In this document: positions 7,561 to 14,298 of the stretch, one piece after another
How positions within the stretch are numbered: the stretch's first letter is position 1
Layout: every line of letters begins with the position of its first letter
Assembly (NCBI GenBank): GCA_964562165.1
Contig: CAZLRZ010000014.1
Location: forward strand, 1 to 18,668
DNA: 18,668 nucleotides
Reading direction: 5' to 3'
From: JAKQLP01 sp964562165
GTDB lineage: Bacteria; Patescibacteriota; Dojkabacteria; B142; OLB20
Made by a program: the position numbers and the translations under genes
Notes under the pieces: model-generated
Databases searched by the model: none
The model's input: only the letters and a program-made list of their open reading frames with translations
What the model was told of the DNA's origin: nothing

Positions 7561-8325
7561 CTACTTAGATTCCTTTGAATTGAACTGTTTTAATACAGCA
7601 GAAATTAATAACAAGCAAGCAACAACAATGGCTGCAGTTGTGATTAAAGATTCATTAGAAAACTTTACGGCGATGCCTGCAACAGCCCAAACAATAACTG
7701 AAGCATAGGCAAAATCAGAATTCTTTTTAATTGCGAGTAGGCCCAAAACACCTGCTATTAAAATCATAATAGCCGACCAAAGTTGAGGAGCTAAACCAAA
7801 TCCATTCCAGTTTAATAGGAATAATATGTCGGTAGCATTTGCAACTGTTGCGACAGTGATCCAACCAATATATAAACTGAATGGCATTTTTATAAGCAAG
7901 TCGAAAAATCTTGGCTTGTCTGCGCTTTTAACTTTTTGAAGTTTAGTTACAATGAAAATCAATGAAACTAAAAGAGAAAGCATTAAAGGTAATGTCCAGG
8001 CAAAATATTCATAGTGCCACATAAATAGCCACAATGAATTAAAAACTCCGGTAAGAATTACTGCTGGAGCAATTTCTTTGATCACTTTGTACTCGTTGGA
8101 TTTTAATTTGAATTGGTAAATTGTAAAGCCAATCAAGCCAATGTAAATCAAAGACCAAATACTAAACACGTAATTTGCAGGGACAAAAAATACATCAAAC
8201 TGATCCGAAATCGATGCAGTACTTTTACCATTCAAAGGTAGCAGAACTGCCAGCATATTTACGACTATTGTGACAAACACACCAATAGCTACCCCCAACT
8301 TGTACTTGAAATTATCTTTCATCAT
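7561..8325 (-). CDS. TspO/MBR-family (tryptophan-rich sensory) membrane protein
   Basis: This 254-residue polytopic protein has about seven or eight hydrophobic segments. Family marks include VPANYVFSIWSLIYIGL (48-64), the N-S-L-W-L-F stretch near 96-101, LYIGWITVATVAN (151-163) and many Trp/Tyr residues in helices. This matches the TspO/MBR superfamily, whose classic members (about 160 residues, five helices) bind porphyrins and sterols. This is the longer bacterial form, whose ligand is not established. It follows the hydrogenase gene on the same strand after 36 bases with no terminator, so co-transcription is plausible. It converges on the CHASE4 gene with 11 bases between the stops. Start: ATG at 8325, with a second ATG immediately after it. 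Confidence 0.8.
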   Translation of the reverse strand: MMKDNFKYKLGVAIGVFVTIVVNMLAVLLPLNGKSTASISDQFDVFFVPANYVFSIWSLIYIGLIGFTIYQFKLKSNEYKVIKEIAPAVILTGVFNSLWLFMWHYEYFAWTLPLMLSLLVSLIFIVTKLQKVKSADKPRFFDLLIKMPFSLYIGWITVATVANATDILFLLNWNGFGLAPQLWSAIMILIAGVLGLLAIKKNSDFAYASVIVWAVAGIAVKFSNESLITTAAIVVACLLLISAVLKQFNSKESK

Positions 8326-8361
8326 TACAGAATAAAAATTTATATTTAATAGTAACGGATA

Positions 8362-9507
8362 TCAATTTATTTTGCATTCAAATTCTTCAGTGTTCTCGGC
8401 CGTTTTGTCAGTATAGTGCGTGTGCATAAGTTTTTTAGCAAATTCCCCACCAACCTTTTGAAAATAAGTATCATAAAGTTCCTTTATATATTTATTTTGA
8501 TGCGCAGCTTTAAACTTATGTTCTTTGTCATACTCAAAAATGGCTCTTCTTCTTTGTAATAGAACCGTTTTATCATCAGTCCATTGGCCCACACCCCCAA
8601 TACAACCTAAGGGGCAATTCATAACTTCAATAAAATGATATTTTGATTTCCCTGTCTTCTTTATTTCTTCAAGTATAGGCTTAACTTCTTGCAGAGAATT
8701 AAAAGTGCATACATTCAATTTTATATCGTGAAAGTCAATTACCCCTTCTTTAACTAAGCCGGTATTTCTAACTTCTAACAAATTAAAATCTTCTAAATCC
8801 TTGCCTGTATAGTAATAATAGGCCGTTCTTAAAGCCGCCTCCATCACCCCGCCCGTAGTGCCAAAAATCGCCCCTGCACCCGAAGACAGTCCTAATGGAT
8901 TATCAAAATCAGATTTTTCAACATTTTTGAAATCAACTTTCAGCTTATTAAAAACTTCAACCATTTCTTTAGTCGTCAAAACCATATCAATATTGGGCTC
9001 ATCTTCAAACACCCAAAGCTCCTTTTTTTTCGCTTCTTCCTTCTTCATGGCACATGGCGCAAGCACAAAATGTTTAAAGTTTTCTTTAGAACTACCAATG
9101 CTATCTCTAAAATATGTTTTTACAAGGCTAGCAAGTATTGCCTGAGGAGATTTTACAGTCGAAAGATATGGAATAATCTCAGGATAAAGCTTTTCAATAA
9201 ACATATACCAGCTTGGGCAACAAGTGGTAAACATTGGAAGCAACTTGTGCTTGCGAATTCTTTCAACAAGCTCAAAAGCTTCTTCAATTACAGTTAAATC
9301 GGCCCCGAAATTTGTATCAAAAATATAATCGATGCCTATGGCCCTAAGTGAACCGATTAATTCGCCAATAACATTTGTTCCGGGAGCATAGCCAAGATAT
9401 TCGCCAATACTTACTCTTACGGCGGGAGCAATTTGAATGGAAAACTTTTTATCTCCTTTGTTTTGTAATAACTCAATGAAGGAATCTACTGCGTTATTCG
9501 TACTCAT
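8362..9507 (-). CDS. H-domain-only [FeFe] hydrogenase (HydA-like)
   Basis: This 381-residue protein matches the catalytic H-domain of [FeFe] hydrogenases. Motif 1 is TTCCPSW (94-100), with C96 as the likely proton-relay Cys and C97 as an H-cluster ligand. Motif 2 is APCAMKK (150-156) with ligand C152 and K155. Motif 3 is VMNCPLGC (295-302) with ligands C298 and C302. IAPAVR (26-31), STVKSPQ (116-122) and FGTTGGVMEAALR (215-227) are also typical. The C-terminal tail, with an arginine run at 319-321 and ending in LMHTHY, resembles the fused small-subunit domain. No ferredoxin-like iron-sulfur domains precede it, as in algal HydA and minimal archaeal enzymes. Differences from the usual consensus are Ala for Met before P-C in motif 2, Asn-C-P-L for A-C-P-G in motif 3, and W for P after G-G-x-G-Q. 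Proton reduction is likely but unproven. HydE, HydF and HydG are not in the window. Confidence 0.88.
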   Translation of the reverse strand: MSTNNAVDSFIELLQNKGDKKFSIQIAPAVRVSIGEYLGYAPGTNVIGELIGSLRAIGIDYIFDTNFGADLTVIEEAFELVERIRKHKLLPMFTTCCPSWYMFIEKLYPEIIPYLSTVKSPQAILASLVKTYFRDSIGSSKENFKHFVLAPCAMKKEEAKKKELWVFEDEPNIDMVLTTKEMVEVFNKLKVDFKNVEKSDFDNPLGLSSGAGAIFGTTGGVMEAALRTAYYYYTGKDLEDFNLLEVRNTGLVKEGVIDFHDIKLNVCTFNSLQEVKPILEEIKKTGKSKYHFIEVMNCPLGCIGGVGQWTDDKTVLLQRRRAIFEYDKEHKFKAAHQNKYIKELYDTYFQKVGGEFAKKLMHTHYTDKTAENTEEFECKIN

Positions 9508-9511
9508 ATTA

Positions 9512-9541
9512 TTGTGAATTTTATGTTAACATTTATATTAT
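9512..9541 (+). promoter_or_regulatory. Candidate plus-strand promoter for the holA operon
   Basis: TTGTGA (9512-9517) and TATTAT (9536-9541) are 18 bases apart, with 4 of 6 and 5 of 6 consensus matches. A start near 9548 would give a leader of about 22 bases before the ATG at 9570. An AAGGA at 9554-9558 lies 11 bases before that ATG and is one of the few Shine-Dalgarno-like sequences in the window. The site overlaps the minus-strand promoter of the hydrogenase gene. Confidence 0.4.
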
Positions 9542-9566
9542 ATTTAATTTCTCAAGGATTTGTTAG
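9537..9566 (-). promoter_or_regulatory. Candidate minus-strand promoter for the hydrogenase gene
   Basis: On the minus strand a perfect TATAAT (9542-9537) lies 18 bases after CTAACA (9566-9561), a 4-of-6 match to the -35 box. The predicted start near 9530 leaves about 22 bases before the hydrogenase ATG. It is interleaved with the plus-strand promoter of the membrane-protein/holA operon, so the two transcripts may compete or be controlled together. Confidence 0.4.
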
Positions 9567-9569
9567 CAA

Positions 9570-10118
9570 ATGAACAATTTTGGCAAAACCTTTGTACAAA
9601 TTTACAATCTTGAAATTTTAAACACCTTAGGAAAGTATCAATACATTCTCCTGTCTTCAATTCTTTTCTTTATTCCGATTTTGCTGCCTGATTCGCAAAT
9701 TATTACCGGTTCAATAATTAACTTTTGCTTAATTTTTATAGCTTTTAATTATAAAAAGACAAAATTAATTCCAGCCATTTTACTCCCCTCAATTGCGAAC
9801 CTACTAAAAGGAGCTATGTTTGGATCATTTACTCCTTTTTTATTAATTGTGCTCCCGGCAATCTGGATCGGAAATTTTAGTTTGATTTTTTCATTGAGAT
9901 ATTTCTTCATTAAGAAATTTCCGATCTACATTAACTTACTTTTAAGTATCATAATTAAAGCCCTGCTTATTTTTGCAATTACACTATTAATAAATCAATT
10001 TGTTGATTTGCCAAAAGCAATTTTAAATTCAATGGGGATCATGCAATTTGCGACTGCCTTTATTGCAAGTTGCTTTTTTTATTTAACAACAAAATCAAAA
10101 TGGGAGGAAACCCTTTAA
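9570..10118 (+). CDS. Integral membrane protein of unknown function, divergent from hydrogenase
   Basis: This 182-residue protein is almost entirely hydrophobic, with about five or six transmembrane helices (roughly 27-40, 46-60, 66-80, 88-112, 118-142 and 158-173). A conserved-looking stretch around 88-102 contains F-T-P-F-L-L and LPAIWIGN. From memory, similar small membrane proteins are sometimes labelled 'iron hydrogenase' in databases, apparently by context, and they somewhat resemble the substrate-binding subunits of ECF transporters; I hold both ideas loosely. It is the first gene of a tight operon leading to holA, and its start is 62 bases from the divergent hydrogenase start. No catalytic motif is visible. 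Confidence 0.7.
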   Translation: MNNFGKTFVQIYNLEILNTLGKYQYILLSSILFFIPILLPDSQIITGSIINFCLIFIAFNYKKTKLIPAILLPSIANLLKGAMFGSFTPFLLIVLPAIWIGNFSLIFSLRYFFIKKFPIYINLLLSIIIKALLIFAITLLINQFVDLPKAILNSMGIMQFATAFIASCFFYLTTKSKWEETL

Positions 10119-10942
10119 ACGAGCAAGTTAATGCGCCAGAAAAACCAATTAAAGAAACAGAAGTTGTAAATTATACTTTTCACCCTTCGGGACAAGAAGT
10201 TCAAAAGGGCAAACTTGTATATACAAATAAAGAAAAAGGTCCTCCCTGGTACACTCAAATACCCAAGGTGATCATAAAAATCGTGACCTTTCCATTCGTT
10301 TTAATTCAAAAGATTTTAGAAATCATTTTAAAGACTCTAAATATTGCGCAGTCGGGCTGTATAACAATCGCTTTCATCGTTATGCTCATCTTTTTGTTAT
10401 TGATCGTGACGGTTTTATGGAAGCCGACTTTTTTATGGAATCCCCTTAAAACGTTTTTGAACAACGATATTCAGGTTCAATCCATAGAAACAATAACCGT
10501 TGACGAAATTTATGCCAAAATTAATACAAGTGGGACTCAAAATAAAACCGTGGCATTAACAAACTCCGAGCTGACAGCTATTATTAGAGATTTCTCGTTA
10601 TTAGATGAAAACCTAAGAGCCGTTTCTGACGAAAACGGGATGACTTTCTATATGAACATAGACACCAAAGAACGCCCACTTTGGTTTATCATATCTACTC
10701 AAAAGTCATCAAATAAATTAGTAATTAAAAAAGTCGGCTTTGGTAAGTTTGACACTCCCAATGAATTTGCCGGCTTTTTAAATGATACAGTTGGAGTTAT
10801 ATTTGGCTTTGTTGAACAACAGGTCACTTCCGAAAATTACCTTACCTTTTTTGGGACGATTTTAAATAAAAGCAAAATGAATGATGCATTAAGCCTCAAA
10901 CAAGTTGAAATGCAAAAAGATAAGGTCATATTATATTTTTAA
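10100..10942 (+). CDS. Single-pass membrane protein, unknown family
   Basis: The frame is open from a TTG at 10070, but I choose the ATG at 10100, giving 280 residues and a 19-base overlap with the preceding gene. The N-terminal 80 residues are hydrophilic with a Pro/Lys-rich part (VQKGKLVYTNKEKGPPWYTQ), then an amphipathic membrane-proximal stretch and one clear transmembrane helix at about 93-112 (FIVMLIFLLLIVTVLW). The remaining 165 residues form a predicted extracytoplasmic alpha/beta domain with no motif I recognise. It is linked tightly to its neighbours (6 bases to holA) but their functions do not explain it. A GGAGG at 10104-10108 lies just inside the frame and has no suitable start codon after it. 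Confidence 0.7.
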   Translation: MGGNPLNEQVNAPEKPIKETEVVNYTFHPSGQEVQKGKLVYTNKEKGPPWYTQIPKVIIKIVTFPFVLIQKILEIILKTLNIAQSGCITIAFIVMLIFLLLIVTVLWKPTFLWNPLKTFLNNDIQVQSIETITVDEIYAKINTSGTQNKTVALTNSELTAIIRDFSLLDENLRAVSDENGMTFYMNIDTKERPLWFIISTQKSSNKLVIKKVGFGKFDTPNEFAGFLNDTVGVIFGFVEQQVTSENYLTFFGTILNKSKMNDALSLKQVEMQKDKVILYF

Positions 10943-10948
10943 TCCCAA

Positions 10949-11902
10949 ATGATTGAACTTTATTTCGGTAAGAACAACTACGAAAGTTTAAAAGCTTTAG
11001 AAAAATTTAAGGTTAATCCGATAATCATTATCGATGGCGAGACCGTAGATAGCATTGATACTATTTTAAATTCTCTCGACAACTTTTCGCTATTCAGCGC
11101 AAACCAAACCATAATCGTTAAAAGATTCTGGAAGAACTCAAAAAAAGTCACACTTCATAAAAACTTATTAAGCTGGCTCTACAAACAAGACGTTTCTAAA
11201 CTAAACTTAATTTTCTGGGAAGATGAGGAGATTTCTAACAAACAAAGAAAGGCAGTAACAAAGTCAAAAAAGACCACGTCACTTTTAAAATTCATCGAAG
11301 AAACCGGAAAGATTTATAAATTTGATGAACTTACAAGCGAATCCTTACTCAAATGGGCCAAATCCCTTGCCGAAAGCTTAAAAGTCAAACTTTCCACCGA
11401 GTTGTTAAAGTTAGTCCTTGAAAGACTTGGCTCCAATCAATTAATCATTGAAAGCGAATTCAAAAAAATCGCAATATACCTAAAATCCAAAGGCCTTGAA
11501 GAATTAAATAAATCTGATCTTAGCTTATTCACTTTTTACGAGCCCGATCATACCGTATGGGATTTAACCAAAGCCATTGGCCAAAAAGACAAGATCAAAG
11601 CGATTGAACTCAGCGATCAGCTTCTTAACAATCCTTATGACTTTCCTATAGTTTTTGGCGCAACATTAAAAAATCTTACACAATTATTCTTTATTAAAAA
11701 ATTCCCGTACGAAACCTCAAAACTGGCTAAGAATCTATCTATTGGACCATATAATTCATACGCAATAAAAAAAGTCGCAGAAAAATTTACCGAATCATAT
11801 CTTTTAACTTCCATCAACAAATTAATCAACTTAGATTATTTTGTAAAAAATGGTTTAATAGATGTAAAATTAGGTTTCACACTTTTTATAACATTACTTT
11901 AA
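10949..11902 (+). CDS. holA: DNA polymerase III delta subunit HolA-like
   Basis: This 317-residue protein has the layout of the clamp-loader delta subunit. The N-terminal region is a nucleotide-binding-like fold without a Walker motif (MIELYFGKNNYESLKAL, then a strand pair around residues 22-60 ending in ANQTIIVKRFW). A helical linker follows (SESLLKWAKSLAES, LERLGSNQLIIESEFKKIAIY), and then a C-terminal helical collar (LFTFYEPDHTVWDLTKAI ... YDFPIVFGATLKNLTQLFFIKK). The middle pattern L-x-x-G-x-N ... E-x-x-K-I-A-x-Y is typical of HolA. Delta opens the sliding clamp during replication. The protein is slightly shorter than the usual 330-340 residues. It lies 6 bases after its upstream neighbour and 5 before the next gene, so it is in mid-operon. 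Confidence 0.82.
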   Translation: MIELYFGKNNYESLKALEKFKVNPIIIIDGETVDSIDTILNSLDNFSLFSANQTIIVKRFWKNSKKVTLHKNLLSWLYKQDVSKLNLIFWEDEEISNKQRKAVTKSKKTTSLLKFIEETGKIYKFDELTSESLLKWAKSLAESLKVKLSTELLKLVLERLGSNQLIIESEFKKIAIYLKSKGLEELNKSDLSLFTFYEPDHTVWDLTKAIGQKDKIKAIELSDQLLNNPYDFPIVFGATLKNLTQLFFIKKFPYETSKLAKNLSIGPYNSYAIKKVAEKFTESYLLTSINKLINLDYFVKNGLIDVKLGFTLFITLL

Positions 11903-11907
11903 ACTGA

Positions 11908-13110
11908 ATGAAGAAAGCCCTTACTGCCTTTACAATCGCAATTTCTCTCTTCCTTTTTTCAAATAAAGTAAGCGCATTACAAATTATCCCGAAATCCGAT
12001 TTCTCAATCGACACGGCTCTAGTATCGCAAATTGAAAATTTTAATTTGCCTGATTCAATTATTATTAGCCCGATTTTTGTCCCAGCAGAAATGTCCATTC
12101 AAGAATCCGATCTTTACGCTGGGATCTTCTATTATGAGACCATTCGTCTAAATCAAAAGGATTTTTTAAGCCATTATTTCGTTACTTCACAAGGGCAAAT
12201 CCTTGAAGGTAATTCTTTGGGGAACGATCAACGCATTAAACTTTACCAAAATGAAAGTAAGCCAATTATCATTAATTATTTTGTTCCCGAAGGCTCAACA
12301 ACATTTACAGCAAATCAAAAACAAGCCTTAAAAGATTTGATCGTCAAATTAGCTAATGAACAATCGATTTCTCTCGAAAAGGTAATGATCAAAGAAATCC
12401 GCTTACTCGTTAAGCCCAACGAACCGGTTTTAATTAAGCTGGATGATATTATTGGCTCCTGGCAAATCGCATTAAAAGAAATAATCGTTGAAATTACACC
12501 TCTTTATAAACCCATAACAAAAACATATTCCTTTACCGTAGAAAAAGTTATTGCGCCCACAAAAGCCATTATTTTCCCTGAAACATTTGATGTTCAAATT
12601 GTTATTAAAAACACCTCTTCGAATGTTCTATATCAAGACACCATTTACGAACCGATCATTTCAAAACTTGACAATGCTCCAAGTAAATTTTTCCTGAATG
12701 AAGTCTGGTTAAGCCAAACACAGGCTCCTGTGATGGATGAAAACAGTAGCATCAAACCAAATGAAAGCAAAACATTTACAATTAAACTGAAAGCGCCTCT
12801 TCATTTTGGCGAGATCAAAGAAAGCTATCAGCTTATCAATGGACTCGGTCGCGCATACACTTCATCTACATTTGATCTTACCGTTAACGTTGAAAGACCT
12901 GCCGGCAAAGAAATTGTCGAGATCCAAAAAACAGAAACAGGCCAGTTAAATATGCGTGATAATCCTTTTGCCTCATCAAGCATAATCGGGAGAGTTACTC
13001 CAGGACAACGCTTTATAGTTCTTGAAAGAACAGATTCGGGTTATGTAAAACTGGATCTTGGAAACGGTAAAACCGGTTGGGTAGTCAGCAAATATACAAA
13101 AGTTGTGTAA
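11908..13110 (+). CDS. Secreted protein with C-terminal SH3b domain
   Basis: This 400-residue protein has a Sec signal peptide (MKKALTAFTIAISLFLF, likely cut after VSA at 21-23). The middle 300 residues are beta-rich and carry no motif I know. The final 55 residues are a bacterial SH3 domain: LNMRDNPFASSSIIGRV, then G-Q-R-F-I-V-L, then G-K-T-G-W-V-V-S-K-Y. SH3b domains usually bind cell-wall peptides or surface polymers. The domain order suggests an exported protein held at the cell wall by its C-terminus, with a central part of unknown role. The gene begins 5 bases after holA, so it shares that operon even though the functions seem unrelated. No hydrolase residues are evident. Confidence 0.78.
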   Translation: MKKALTAFTIAISLFLFSNKVSALQIIPKSDFSIDTALVSQIENFNLPDSIIISPIFVPAEMSIQESDLYAGIFYYETIRLNQKDFLSHYFVTSQGQILEGNSLGNDQRIKLYQNESKPIIINYFVPEGSTTFTANQKQALKDLIVKLANEQSISLEKVMIKEIRLLVKPNEPVLIKLDDIIGSWQIALKEIIVEITPLYKPITKTYSFTVEKVIAPTKAIIFPETFDVQIVIKNTSSNVLYQDTIYEPIISKLDNAPSKFFLNEVWLSQTQAPVMDENSSIKPNESKTFTIKLKAPLHFGEIKESYQLINGLGRAYTSSTFDLTVNVERPAGKEIVEIQKTETGQLNMRDNPFASSSIIGRVTPGQRFIVLERTDSGYVKLDLGNGKTGWVVSKYTKVV

Positions 13111-13127
13111 CTTAAGAAATATTTAAA

Positions 13128-13157
13128 TTGACAGTTGTAAGATTTTTTTGGTATTTT
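13128..13157 (+). promoter_or_regulatory. Candidate recA promoter
   Basis: A perfect TTGACA (13128-13133) is followed after 18 bases by TATTTT (13152-13157), preceded by TGG, which gives an extended -10 (TGnTATTTT). The predicted start near 13164 leaves a leader of about 60 bases to the recA ATG. This is the best -35 box seen in the window. No obvious LexA box of the Gram-positive or E. coli type is present. Confidence 0.5.
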
Positions 13158-13197
13158 GAGTAAATAAATATATCAATATTTTAAAACCCAAATACCA
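13149..13197. repeat. Inverted repeat overlapping the recA -10 box
   Basis: TGGTATTT (13149-13156) and AAATACCA (13190-13197) form a perfect 8-base inverted repeat separated by 33 bases. The left arm lies on the extended -10 of the candidate recA promoter and the right arm lies in the leader. If transcription starts near 13164, only the right arm is transcribed, so a DNA-level operator is more likely than an RNA hairpin. The significance in AT-rich sequence is uncertain. Confidence 0.35.
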
Positions 13198-13223
13198 GAC
13201 GTTTTATTTATTAATGCCAAATT

Positions 13224-14264
13224 ATGGCCACAAAAACAGAAACTTCCGAAACTGCCAAAACAAAAGAAGCTTCAGAAGAAGCCAAACAAAAAGCCCAGAG
13301 CTTAGCCATGGCTATGCAACAAATTGAAAAACAATTTGGAAAGGGTTCCATTATGAAATTAGGCGACAAAATTGATACTGCCGCCGAAAGTATCCCAACA
13401 GGAGCAATTTCTCTTGATATTGCTTTAGGAATTGGTGGAATACCAAAGGGTAGAATTATCGAAATTTATGGACCAGAATCTTCAGGAAAAACCACATTAG
13501 CTATGCATATTATAGCCGAATCGCAAGCCCGAGGCGGCACCTGCGCCTTTATTGATGCAGAACACGCTTTTGATCCAACCTATGCAAAGAACATCGGAAT
13601 CAAAACCGAAGAACTAATTGTCTCTCAGCCCGATTATGGCGAGCAGGCTTTAGAAATTCTAGAAACTTTAGTCAGATCAGGAGCAGTTGCAATAGTAGTT
13701 ATCGACTCTGTTGCCGCTTTAACGCCTAAGGCCGAAATTGAAGGCGACATGGGCGATTCACACATGGGTTTACAAGCTAGACTTATGAGTCAAGCCCTTA
13801 GAAAAATCACTGCAATTGCTGCAAAAATGGGTACAACCGTAATATTCCTAAATCAATTAAGAATGAAGATCGGTGTTATGTTCGGAAATCCAGAAACAAC
13901 AACAGGTGGAAACGCCCTAAAATTCTATGCTTCCGTTAGACTCGATATTAGAAAAAAGGATAAAATTGGAACACTTGATGCAATTCAAGGACATAGCGTT
14001 AAAGTTAAAGTAGTTAAAAACAAAATGGCCCCTCCTTTCAAAGAGGCCATGTTCGACATAATCTATCCAAATGGAATTGATAAAGTCAGCTCACTTATTG
14101 ACGCCGCCGTAAATTTCAATGTTATTCAAAAAGCTGGAGCTTGGTTTAGAAAAGGAGACATTCAATTAGCTCAAGGAAAAGAAGCATTAAAAGAAGTCTT
14201 AAAAGCAGATGACAAATTAAGAAAAGAAGTTTACCTTGAAGTGCGTAAAGCAGCAAACATTTAA
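13224..14264 (+). CDS. recA: Recombinase RecA
   Basis: This 346-residue protein is a full RecA. Walker A is GPESSGKT (83-90), catalytic Glu E113 lies in DAEHAFD, Walker B is VVIDSVAAL (158-166), and loop 2 follows NQLRMKIGVMFGNPETTTGG (210-229). It forms ATP-dependent filaments on single-stranded DNA for homologous repair and, in bacteria with LexA, triggers SOS cleavage. An N-terminal extension of about 20 Thr/Lys/Glu-rich residues precedes the normal start of the fold, and the long acidic C-terminal tail of E. coli RecA is missing: the protein ends in LRKEVYLEVRKAANI. It follows its own candidate promoter. The spacer of 34 bases to the next gene has no hairpin, so read-through to the HEPN/nucleotidyltransferase genes is expected. 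Confidence 0.98.
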   Translation: MATKTETSETAKTKEASEEAKQKAQSLAMAMQQIEKQFGKGSIMKLGDKIDTAAESIPTGAISLDIALGIGGIPKGRIIEIYGPESSGKTTLAMHIIAESQARGGTCAFIDAEHAFDPTYAKNIGIKTEELIVSQPDYGEQALEILETLVRSGAVAIVVIDSVAALTPKAEIEGDMGDSHMGLQARLMSQALRKITAIAAKMGTTVIFLNQLRMKIGVMFGNPETTTGGNALKFYASVRLDIRKKDKIGTLDAIQGHSVKVKVVKNKMAPPFKEAMFDIIYPNGIDKVSSLIDAAVNFNVIQKAGAWFRKGDIQLAQGKEALKEVLKADDKLRKEVYLEVRKAANI

Positions 14265-14295
14265 ATAGTTTTTAATAGTTTTTTAATAATTTTTT
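14264..14295 (+). repeat. Three tandem AATAGTTTTT-type units after recA
   Basis: Immediately after the recA stop, AATAGTTTTT (14264-14273), AATAGTTTTTT (14274-14284) and AATAATTTTTT (14285-14295) lie head to tail. T-tracts repeated every 10-11 bases are in phase with the DNA helix, a pattern linked to intrinsic curvature. No G/C stem precedes them, so they are not an ordinary intrinsic terminator. Confidence 0.6.
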
Positions 14296-14298
14296 AAA

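Noticed and set aside
7550..7572. Possible terminator between the convergent CHASE4 and TspO-like genes (AATCT...AGATT).
   Set aside because: The stem is only five mostly A-T pairs with a long loop and no T-tail.
8323..8364. The hydrogenase and TspO-like genes are in the same frame, separated by one TGA and 12 sense codons, which would join them if TGA were read as glycine (code 25).
   Set aside because: No conserved gene here contains an internal TGA, including recA and pilB, and the GspH-like gene also ends at TGA at a sensible place. A 12-codon stretch without another stop is unremarkable. Standard code is the simpler reading.
8858..9145. A 95-codon plus-strand open frame inside the hydrogenase gene.
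   Set aside because: It is a shadow of the strongly conserved hydrogenase coding sequence on the other strand.
9531..9546. A 16-base mirror-symmetric A/T sequence in the hydrogenase/holA intergenic region.
   Set aside because: It reads the same backwards on one strand but is not an inverted repeat, and A/T-only mirror sequences arise easily at this composition.
10104..10108. GGAGG as a Shine-Dalgarno for a start downstream of 10108.
   Set aside because: No in-frame ATG, GTG or TTG follows at a usable distance; the next ATG is out of frame. The GGAGG is part of the coding sequence of both overlapping genes.
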